A DNA stretch of 33,902 bases, taken from contig MU266334.1 of NCBI GenBank assembly GCA_021014945.1, positions 1-33,902 on the forward strand, given 5' to 3'. A program made the position numbers and the translations under genes. Positions within the stretch are counted from its first letter, which is position 1, and every line of letters begins with the position of its first letter. This stretch comes from Leucogyrophana mollusca (Eukaryota; Basidiomycota; Agaricomycetes; Boletales). Of this stretch, positions 1-8,983 are shown piece by piece. The notes under the pieces are model-generated. The model did no database searches and was not told the origin of the DNA. It worked only from the letters and a program-made list of their open reading frames with translations.

Positions 1-621
1 TGCTGGCGATGACTTTCTGTTCGATTAGAACGGAGATATCGGAGGATGTTACTCCGGAGAGTAAGAAGTGGTATGGAGGTTGGTATTTCTTCTCGTGGTC
101 AAAGAAAGCGGTCGGGGGGCTGACTAGGATGTCCTCGCTTTCGGCCTCGTTCTTCTCCAGGAACTTTGCCACTATATCCGAGATGGTTCTCACGGTGGCC
201 TGCGCGTTTACTTCGTATGTTCCTCTGTACAGTCTGACCCATGCTTTGGGACCGGTTTTTCTTTTCCAAGACTCTGCGTTATTGTTTGAAACGTTCCTCC
301 ACACGGACTCGGAGAGCTGAGGGGAGGGGAAACCGCATTGTGGGGTCGCGGTGATGACTGTGCCGTCTGCGAGTGTAGTAGTACCTATTTGCTACGTTAG
401 GACTGCTTTGCGTGTTTGAGGGGATTATTACCTTTAGCATTGGATTGTATTCTCGTGAACTTAGGGAGTTGAGGGCGTATGGTAGCTGCGTTGGGGATTT
501 CGCCTTCCTCCGGCTCGGTGGCTTGGCCTGCCTGTCTCTTCCTGTTCTGGGAGGCATCGGTGTCATCTGTGGGCAAGCCACGTTTGTTGGCTCGGGAGTC
601 GGTGGCGATGAAGTCGGGCAT
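1..621 (-). CDS. Uncharacterised agaricomycete protein, 5' part (3' end outside window)
   Basis: Two exons are read on the minus strand: 621-432 and 384 to the window edge. They are joined by a 47-nt intron (385-431) with a GTAATA donor, a CTAAC branch site and a TAG acceptor. Splicing keeps one frame and removes a stop. The start is the ATG at 621-619. The N-terminus (about 64 residues) is polar and charged and includes the run EPEEGEIP. Exon 2 encodes a more ordered part with KAWVRLYRGTYE, TISDIVAKFLEK and PPYHFLLSG. The PPYHFL-type motif after a short W-R-RG block is something I recall from large uncharacterised agaricomycete families, so the gene may be a repetitive or transposon-derived ORF; I cannot name a domain. 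No signal peptide or membrane segment is seen. The overlapping plus-strand frame is treated as its shadow. Confidence 0.6.
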
Positions 622-1959
622 CGTTGGGGTATAATTTGGTACTGGTGGGTGGATGAGAGTGCTTGGTTCTGGGGCGACGTCTGGGTATGGGTAGCTTGGT
701 GAGCGTTCTGGGGGAGGTCGTTTTTATACCTCGTCACGTCTTTGTTAGAATCTAACTGTGCTGACATCATCGTGTTTGTGCTCACTCGTTCATGTTGGGG
801 GGTATCTTGGTTACCTTTGTGCGTTAGATCGTTGGGAGTGGCTCAAGGGTTTGTTTTCCTTTGGGGATGTTGGGAGCTCGTACAAAGGGGTGCTTAGGGA
901 TTGTTTGAGGTCCGTGCAGGTCAGCGGTTCGCTTAGCGGGACGATGGGCCTCGTTTCCCGCCTCGTGTCAGGTGATGATCCACTCTTTATTCGAGGTGTC
1001 GTGGTTTTTGGGAGCGAGGGCGGGTGTGGGCATTGGTGGGCATTGGGATCGTGCTAGACTTCGTACGTAGATGCACAACGTTTTCGATGGTCCGTTTAGC
1101 ACGGTCGAGGGTGAGGTCCGTGTGTACTGGATCAGTTTACAGTACACTTGTCCAGATGCTACTGGTAGCTGCGATTGCGAGTGGCTCAGCTTAGGACGGC
1201 TTTAGGTCACTCATGGTGCTGTTTGATGTGGGAATGGGGGGGGGGAGTAGTTCCTTGGGTCATGGTTGGACGTAGTCTTTCGTATGAAGATAGTAGGTGG
1301 TACATATGGTATCACCTTACTAGATGGCGTGTGTATTTAACGCCACCCTACCTGATGGTGGTGGTTCAGGTACAAGGAGCCCCCCGAAACCGCGCGGTTT
1401 CGAACCCGCTGCATCCGAACGGGCCCTTATAAGGTATTTGGATACTTTTGGCAGTTAGCCTTGTAATTTACCCAGTGACCACCGTCAACAGTAGCACGCT
1501 ACATATGTCCAGACCCAACGGGCTCAGGACACTTGTAGCAAGTCACAGGTTGACCGGTCTACCCATCTATATCCATCCATTCCTTCTCTGCAATGATCAG
1601 CCAGGAGACCTGAAGAATGCGATGACTGTGGATTACGATCGATGCCACAACACAACCACTGCGGCGCACTGGGTGCCTTGTTCTGTCCAGAACGCCTCGA
1701 CTCTTGACTGTCCGAGATCCAAGTGTACTTGGCTCGCGGTATTGTGCACCGGGACGACAAGGTTTAATGAGTCTTGCATGAGGCTACTATTGAATCAGGT
1801 ACACGAGCACCGTGACATTCTCGTCTCGGTGTTCAAGTTATCTGCTTTAGACGTCATTAAAGGTCTTGGCTGTTACTCTTTCACTTTCATCGCGCCGCCC
1901 ATGTCCTGTCCTCCCAGGTACTCGCAGTTAATGCGGCAGAAACTCCCCACACCACGACC
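622..1959. other. Gene-poor stretch
   Basis: About 1.3 kb with no coding signal I can support. The plus strand is rich in G and T over roughly 600-1300. The short open frames here lack splice-consistent extensions or family motifs. A 260-codon open frame begins near 1448, but it crosses into the segmental repeat and the matching part of copy B has stops, so it is not called. An 18-bp palindrome is listed separately. Confidence 0.5.
1385..1402. repeat. 18-bp perfect palindrome
   Basis: The sequence CGAAACCGCGCGGTTTCG is its own reverse complement. It could be a dimeric transcription-factor site or the footprint of a lost element. No neighbouring gene start explains it. Confidence 0.8.
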
Positions 1960-4140
1960 ACGTGTTTTCGAATGGCTGGTGCTGGACGTGGACGCTGGCG
2001 CAGTATGGGCCTGGGCTGGTACGAAGTCCATTGTTGTCAACCAAACACTGACACTTCATGCCCTTCGACGTGGATTGAGACAAGAGCGGCGCTCGCGGAC
2101 CTGGGGTAGGCCTTGCGTACACATTAACGATAACTTCCGAAAAGCTTGGCAAGGCGTTGACAACGTTGGCTACAGCCTCGCGCGATGGAGAATGGGGGGC
2201 CAGTATGACAAAGTGCTCAAGACGAATTACGAAGTATAAAAGCTTTGGCAACCTCGGCGCCCCTTGAGTGAACTGCTTGAAACCTCCTACCCCATCATGG
2301 CTTCCGTGCACGATTTCTACTTGATCCAGTCTGCGAATTATGTCAACAGTATGTGCCCATATCGGCGAGTTAGAACTGCGAAACCTCGACTAATATTATA
2401 ATTCAAGTGGCAGCATCCGCGGCTGTTGTTTATGACCAAGGTAACTGTCTTTCTGGCGGTCCTTGCACGAGTAGTGCTAACGAAATGCAAATCACAGTGC
2501 ACAACAGCACTCTATCTCGTGGTACATTGAGATATCGCCGTGCACACCCCCCAACACTTGCGACTGACTTCCAGTTCTTTATAGGCTCGCTATTCTGGCT
2601 CCTTGTCGATATTGTCAGCCCAACCTTTATGATTGATCCCTGTAGCTGATCCTCCCTTGCAATTCATAGTCTCGCGACAACTTGTAAGATACATTCTTAA
2701 AGTAAAATGAATGATCGCTAAACTTTAACCTTATAGGGACGTTGCGTCTCAATTGGGGGTACACAGTCAGTATCTTCATGTCCTAGCTATCCGATATGTG
2801 ACTCTCAACTGGGCTCTAGGGGTAACTCACAGTTCGCTGCCCTATTCCCCATCGCTGACCTAAATATAATGCTGGATGCAAAACGTTCAGATGTAAGCAG
2901 CGATCAACCCTTTATGTCCTGAATCAAAATCTCACTGTGGCATTTTTAAGACACAAACATATTCATAGCTGCAAATTGGGCCATCAACATATTCGCTACC
3001 GCCATGGACGGTAAGTGAAAGATGTCACCTAGGGATCTTCCCGCTGCTTATTGACCTCCAGCCATCCTGCTTATGCGGGCGTATGCCCTCTGCAACGGGT
3101 CGAAGCTTGTATTGGTCTTCCTGCTCGTGTGCTTTTTCTGCCAGACAGCTACGGTAGTGGCAATAACCGGCATGGAAATCAACGTTCCTAACATAAGGCC
3201 AGCGGGTGCGTCCATCCTTGCCATTTGATATCGTTAGCTCATTTGACGTGCCGCTGGAGGCAGTCATCGCGGTTGGTGGTGCTATCGGCAGTGTCACGCA
3301 AAACATCGCTTTCGATACATCCGTGTTGGTACCGTCTCCCGTGATCGTCACAGCCGTTCAATTGGCTTTTGACCTCGTGGTATTCATGTTTGCCCTATTC
3401 GCTTTCACGAAACACGCTTTGGAGGATAGACGTCTGGCGGGGAGGTGGGACGTCAGTCCGCTTATGAAGCTTTTGATCAAAGATCAAATGCTTTATTTTG
3501 TCTGGTGCGTTTCATCACCCCCCTTTGCGGCGTCCATTGACTTTGGCATCACAAGCTATGTCGTGTGGCAAGCACTTGACATTCCTGCAGCGTCTCCGGG
3601 CGTTTCTCCAGTGAGTGCATAAGACTTATTTGGCTGGGACGCCGGTTGACTGTCTAACATCTCCTCAGCCGCATACACTTATCATAGTGATCGACGTCCT
3701 CGATGCATTGGTGGTCATCGCTGGCCCGCGCATGGTGATCAGCCTTCGCGCCGCAGAATCCCAGTTGATTGAAGGCTCTTTTCAAACGGAACTAAGCACG
3801 ATTGATTTCGACGCCAGGGACCGTCGAACTCGGATGATCGGGGACGGAGAACCGGAGCCTGAGGATGGACTCAATCGTCCTAGGGTTAAGCGTGAAACAG
3901 TAGAAGTGGGGGTTTGAAACGTTGTTGCGCTATTGGTCGTTGGCGCATCATAATCATGTATGGACTTTGCTTCTTCAGCCACAGTTTAAATCCTCGTCAG
4001 ATCGTCAACAGGATGACGAAGAAATGCACGAATACTCCCAATTTTGACGCGATTGGATTCTATAATATCTCAATTTACAAGTTTTACAAGCAACGCTGGT
4101 AACTTATTGTACAGCTACAAGTCACGAATGACAATATAGT
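1960..4140 (+). repeat. Segmental repeat, copy A (direct repeat of 28141-30480)
   Basis: Most of this block matches 28141-30480 in the same orientation, including promoter, introns, coding sequence and 3' flank. Shared landmarks are CCAAACACTGACACTT (2040 and 28204), AGAGCGGCGCTCGCGGACCT (2084 and 28246) and the coding blocks below. Identity by eye is high in exons and lower in flanks, with several indels. Copy A lacks roughly 170 bp present in copy B near 2498. The boundaries are approximate: similarity fades before about 1960 and after about 4140. Confidence 0.9.
2297..3917 (+). pseudogene. DUF6533-family membrane protein, copy A (probably broken)
   Basis: The family is fungal integral-membrane proteins of unknown function, common in agaricomycetes. 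Recognisable exons are 2297-2348 (MASVHDFYLIQSANYVN), 2408-2440 (AASAAVVYDQ), an exon ending at 3010 (NWAINIFATAMD), 3062-3610 and 3669-3917. The last two give AILLMRAYALCN, AVQLAFDLVVFMFALFAF, GITSYVVWQALDIP and VVIAGPRMVISLRA; the end is the TGA at 3915-3917. Two defects are seen. The exons for the family signature (VLAFSQE, VDLIW and KRRWN in copy B) are deleted just after 2497. The frame also changes between INVPNIRPAG and RPSLPFDIV near 3206, with no plausible intron. The middle exons (2540-2950) could not be resolved. Upstream 330 bp matches copy B, so the promoter was duplicated too. Confidence 0.7.
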
Positions 4141-4190
4141 ATGATAAAAAATCCGCGCTGAACGTGGCTACAGAATTTAGTCCTGCAGAT

Positions 4191-4681
4191 CTAGAAATCT
4201 CCTTGCTTAGAGAGTGCATTCTGGGCACGTTGGTTAGCTGGAGGGGGTCACATTGTCAGCCAACCTTCGAGTAGCAAAATGAACAAACTGACCGTCATGT
4301 TTTGCACGTTCTTTGTCGACTTCGTCCATGCCCTTAGTCTCAGCCAAACGGTCAATGAAGCCACCGGTAAGAGCAGCACTACAACGGTGGAGTTAGGTAA
4401 CTCGTTCGACAAACTGGCACGACAACGGGGACACATACACGAGCTCAATGGCCTTCTGGTGATTAGCGGGCTTGCCGTTCTTGGCGACATGGTGCTCGTA
4501 TGCTTTGGCGGCCTCGTACGAAGCGGCAGCTGCGATCAGCTCATGCGACAGCTTTGCGGTGTGTCCGCCGGTCACCTAGACAATAATGATCGTTTCGTCA
4601 GAGTGGAATGCCGGCAAGTGATGGAGGCGAACGTACTTGGGAGTGGGCGTTAGCCTCAGCAGAATCGTGAGTGAACCACAT
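4191..4681 (-). CDS. cipC: CipC-like stress/antibiotic-response protein (DUF3759 family)
   Basis: Four exons: 4681-4637, 4575-4439, 4378-4293 and 4237-4191. Introns are 61, 60 and 55 nt. The exons total 315 nt and encode 104 residues ending with TAG at 4191. Motifs follow the CipC family in order: a short N-terminus with NAHSQV, then TAKLSHELIAAAASYEAAKA, KNGKPANHQKA, GGFIDRLAETKGMDEVDK and a charged tail. The small, helical, soluble type and the length fit the family. Its members are known in fungi as abundant small proteins induced by the antibiotic concanamycin and by stress; their molecular role is not established. The start is the first in-frame ATG, giving MWFTHDS, close to family starts. 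A TATA box lies about 80 nt upstream. It is transcribed away from the Rho exchange factor across a 630-bp shared promoter region. Confidence 0.88.
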
Positions 4682-4760
4682 TATGAATGTAAATGTATAA
4701 AGTGTAAGTAGGGTGTTTGTATCTGGGTGAGTTTGTTTAAAGGACTGGATATGTCGAACC

Positions 4761-4767
4761 TTTTATA
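4761..4767 (-). promoter_or_regulatory. TATA box for cipC-like gene
   Basis: On the minus strand this reads TATAAAA inside GGGTATAAAAGG. It lies about 80 nt before the start codon at 4681, a usual distance for a strong fungal TATA promoter and in keeping with an inducible stress gene. Confidence 0.5.
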
Positions 4768-5312
4768 CCCGCCATCTCCTAAATGTCGTCAGTCGCTCCA
4801 TTGGATCAAAGGCTATCGAGTTGTCAGAATAGACTCAGGACCATCGCAATGATGTCAGTGTCACAAGGAACATACTCCAGCCTCCGTCACCAACAGGGAG
4901 AGAAATATCATGATTCGTGAGCTCATCACTGCTCATAGCTCACAGCTCCATGATGCCAATAATAGCGACATGGAGTCGTTCGGAGTGCAATGTCGTCCAG
5001 CCGCAGGTTTGCATCGTCGTAGGTGACGTTTCTAATCCGAAGCGTTGGACTCGTGTCTGCAATTTTCCGCACCAGCTGATGCATCGGTGCAACCACTTAC
5101 TATGCATGGGCCTTTGTACTGGAAGCGTGAAGAGTGAAACCTGTCACGATGACCCTGATCACAGGCATGTGTGGCTGTGCTCAGGTACCGAGAATGGGAT
5201 TCTTCATTCTGTCACTGGCTGGGTCTGCGCAGCTTTATCGTCCTGCGCAGGTTTGGTTCGACTTTAATATACCAGTCTACGGGGAATTTATACACGGCAC
5301 TGGACACAAGGA
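4768..5312. other. Divergent promoter region
   Basis: About 550 bp between the cipC-like gene (minus) and the Rho exchange factor (plus). Several short open frames overlap here in all registers. None shows family motifs or splice-consistent partners, so I read the stretch as regulatory and 5' untranslated sequence. Confidence 0.5.
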
Positions 5313-8300
5313 ATGTACAACCATCGTCCCCACCCCCATGTCGCAATCCCAGCAGGCGCGCGGCCACCAATTGACCCGAGCCCTGCGGCTCATGCCACCT
5401 CAGAGGCACACGCGCCATATGCATTCGAGTTCAATTCGCCGGCAGGAAACCTTGCCGATCCATGGGAGACGACACCGACGGCCACGCACCCATCCGCGAG
5501 GCTGGGCGTCCCACTTCGATCACGAAGTCGCACGAGGAGTGCGTACGAAAGCGCAGCGCCTACGACGATGCCTTTCCCCGAACCCGAGATATACCGATCA
5601 TCGTCGCAGAGGTCGACGTTGAATCCCCACTCGCCTCGGCATCGCATAAGCAGATCAGATGTGGGGCATTCGCAGCGGTCGCTGGACGGCGAAACGCCGT
5701 CCTCGTCAAGTGCACCGTATACCCCAGATTCCGCCAGTTCTACATCCTCAGCTTACTTTCCTACGACAAATGACGTGGGGATTTTCGCCGCTGAACGCCG
5801 AGTGCTTCTATCTAATGCAACCCACAGCTAGATCCACAGTTGAACCAATTGACTCGAGAGTTATCTAGTGTCTCGTATGTACCAGTTTTCGGCATCAAAG
5901 GTAGTTGAGCTGACCAGTCGCTAGGCTCCATTCCGAAGAGGGTCTCAGACGATTTCAGGCGGGAAGACTATCCGAACAGGACGAAGAGTGGCACCACATG
6001 GTGCCCCCGGAAGCGCGGGAGGCTCTTGGCAAACGAGAGGTCGAGAGGCAGTCCGTATTCTTCGAGGTGTTCAAATCCGAGCGTGATTACGTCTCTGATC
6101 TCCAACTTGTTAAGGATGTAAGGTTTTCAATCTTGGCGGGTACTCCATACTAACCAGGTCGTCCAAGGTCTTTATAGAGCCGCTTCGGAGCAGTTCACCA
6201 CCTGTCATCACACACGATCGCTTGAGGGGGTTTGTTTCAGAAGTGTTTTGGAACTTGAGTCAAATTCTTGACCATCATCGGAGAATGCTAGCTTCGCTCT
6301 TCGCGCGACAAGCAGACCAACATCCTTTGGTGCAGAGCGTGACAGATATTCTTCTTGAAAGTAAGTTTGCACGCCTCCACTATTGTCTATCCTCGCATGT
6401 CTGCTTACCATCGATAAGCTTCTTTCCAGTTTCGTAACGACTACGAGTCGTACATCAAACACTACCCGCTAGCCGAGGAGCTACACCGCACAGAGCTCAA
6501 GCGTAACCAACGATACCAGACTTTCATTCAGCAGTGTTCCGTGGACCCTAGAATCCGCAAACGCGACCTCATAACGTTCCTCTCGAGGCCTGTTACTCGC
6601 CTTCCCCGCCTAAACCTCATGCTTGAGCACATTGAGAAACTCACTGAACCTGACCACCCGGACAAGGAGGATTTACCCGTCCTCCTATCTATAATGAGCG
6701 ACTTTCTCAAGAGCACGCAGCCTGGTATCGCTGCTGCGGAGAGTAAGGTCAAGTTTTGGAACCTATGCGAGAGCTTGGCGTTTACGAGCGGAGAGATCAT
6801 CGTACGTTAAGATCGTTCCCTTAGCGATCTTTTCCTTAACTACGTGCTAGGACATCGATTGGTACGACGAGAGTCGGTCGTTGATGTACTCAGGAACCTT
6901 AGCGAGGCGGGCTAAATCCGACATGGATTGGAGCCATAGCTGGAATGACCTGTTCGTTGCGCTCCTGGACAATTATTGTCAGTCATTGGTTGACAAGTGT
7001 GAAGCAGTTGGCTGACAAGCATCCAGTGCTACTTTTGAGAGAGGAAAAAAGGCCTGGGGGGGTCATAAAACGGATGGTGGTGTCCAAGGTGAGCTCGTTA
7101 TAACCTCGATCGCTACCTTCCTAACATTGAGCGCAAGCCTCTTCCCTTGGAGTATCTAAGGCTCGGTGACTTTGATGGGCCTGCAGAGAGTAGGAAAGAA
7201 CGTTCAGAAGAAGGCGGAATCCTAGACTCTCTACGAGCGCAATATAAGCCCATATACCCTTTCACAGTCTACCACGCATCATCGAAGGCGAGTCGGCGGT
7301 ACACGCTGTACGCCGCGACAGAGGGGGCAAGGAAGCGCTGGAAGGAAGCATTAGTGGACTGCAAGGCCATCCATGATGCAAGGCGCGACGCAAATAAGGT
7401 ATGAGCGCACGAAGCTATGCTCCCCTCGATGCCTCGAGCTGATAGGTCTCGGGATTTACTAGTGGTTCGCGCCGCATGTGATCAACGACGGATTCTTCCG
7501 CTCGCCTGGGGTTAGGATGGCACAGAGCTCGATATCAAAGGCCTCAGGGAGGGTGGTCAACGCCGTTTCTTTCAGTCGGTTCTCCTTTTTGCTTGACTTA
7601 GCTATCACTCAAAATTTGACAGCTGCGACGGGTGGGAAGAGGTTTATGGCTGTAGGCTGTTCAACTGGTATCTATGTCGGCCTCCGTGGCGAGGAACGTG
7701 AGCGTCAACTCCTCAGAACTTATTTACCCTGGTTTTAAACTCAAGCCCCCCTAGGATACCGAAGAATATTGTCATTTGGCAACCCCACTACCATTATCGC
7801 GCTTCAAGACTTCAATAAATTCATAATACATCACGAAAATTATCTCTTAGCTTATTCTCTTGACCTTTTGGCGCGTGTCGCACTTTACCAGGCGCCACCG
7901 AGCAGTTTGGATGCCTCGTTGGAGAAGATCGCAGGGCAGGATGGGAATGTATTATTTTGCTCCGCTGGGCGGATAGGACAACGAACAATAAGTAGGTGTC
8001 TTTTATAGATGTGTTTCGAACGTGGAACATAGGTTGACTCCGTCGTGGCCTGATAGTTGCATATGCAGTCAAAACATTCATGCAGGTCACCGTGCACGTG
8101 GCAGAAGCAGCCAGCCCAACAGACCTCCGGCTGACTCCGCAGCGCAGCACTCCAGGTGTCTCACTGGGCTTCAGGCCCTTCGGTGATGTTACTAACTTCT
8201 TCCTTCGTATTGCCACTGTCCCTTATATGTACTTTTCCTCAAGCCCTTGTATGTGCCCAAAGATGCCTACAACGTCACCCCGTTGGCGAAGACCATCGCT

Positions 8301-8983
8301 ATTAGCACTGAGAAAGGTATAGTTGTCGCCGATCCTACAAAGTACGTTTTCCATGCGGCCGTTGCGCTTCCGAAAATAACTCGACATCATGCAGCCCCAG
8401 CAAATCAGTGGTCGCGGTCGTACCGGATTTCGGACAAGCTACATCAAGCACGAAGATGGCGGACCTGAAGGCTCGCTGTGAAGCTTCGAAGCCATTGGGT
8501 CTCGTTCGCTGTGATGCTTCGGAACTGCTTGTGATCTACGACAGCAAGTGTCTACGGGCTGCGTTTGGTTCTATGGACTAACAAACGTCGCTGCACGCAG
8601 ATATCGGCTGCTATATCACGAAACACGGCGTCCCGAGCCGCTCGTGTGGCTTTATTCGCTGGGAATCAAGGGCCACTTCGTTCGCGCACCGTGGGGCACA
8701 CGTCCTGCTCTTCTCGCCGGAGTTTGTTGAGATACGGAACATCTCGACGGGGAGACTGGTGCAGGTGATCGAAGGAACCGACGTTCGGCTGCTGCTGCAT
8801 AGCAACGTCGGGGATCAGAGGGGTGAAACGCTGCTGGTAGCAATGCGGGGCGAGAAGAACGACAAGGAGGGCGTGAGTGACAAGATCATAGAGCTCGTGC
8901 AGACTGCAGAAATCGGGGCTCAGACTCCGGCGACTGCCAGTGCGATGGAAGCAGAGGGAATGTGGGACGAGTGGGACATGTGA
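5313..8983 (+). CDS. ROM2: Rho1 guanine-nucleotide exchange factor (DH-PH-CNH, Rom2/Rgf type)
   Basis: Fifteen exons: 5313-5774, 5828-5874, 5925-6117, 6168-6360, 6419-6801, 6851-6977, 7027-7088, 7138-7398, 7463-7574, 7623-7703, 7755-7991, 8069-8187, 8244-8341, 8395-8543 and 8601-8983. They total 2907 nt and encode 968 residues. Residues 1-170 are Ser/Pro-rich and disordered. The DH (RhoGEF) domain spans about 210-405 (SVFFEVFKSERDYVSDL, LITFLSRPVTRLPRLNLML). A PH-like domain spans about 427-576 (SWNDLFVALLDNYLLLL). A CNH domain fills about 600-945 (RFMAVGCSTGIYVGL, GCYITKHGVPSRSCGF). Such proteins load GTP onto Rho1 at the plasma membrane for cell-wall integrity and polarity. Three splice sites are atypical: AAG acceptors at 6167 and 8243 and a GTTACT donor at 8188. 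The 8544 donor is GC. No DEP domain is seen. The start could lie in an unseen upstream exon. Confidence 0.92.

Noticed and set aside
1380..1420. tRNA-like T-arm (GGTTTCGAACCCGC)
   Set aside because: No acceptor, D or anticodon stems could be folded around it; the match comes from the palindrome.
1448..2239. 263-codon plus-strand open frame
   Set aside because: It crosses the edge of the segmental repeat, has no family motif, and the matching part of copy B contains stops, for example near 28265.
5134..5622. Plus-strand open frame overlapping the exchange-factor start
   Set aside because: It is in a different frame from the splice-consistent exon 1 and is rich in Arg and His as shadow frames often are.
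7575..7601. 27-nt intron in the exchange factor
   Set aside because: Too short. A 48-nt intron (7575-7622) gives a better CNH sequence and keeps the frame.
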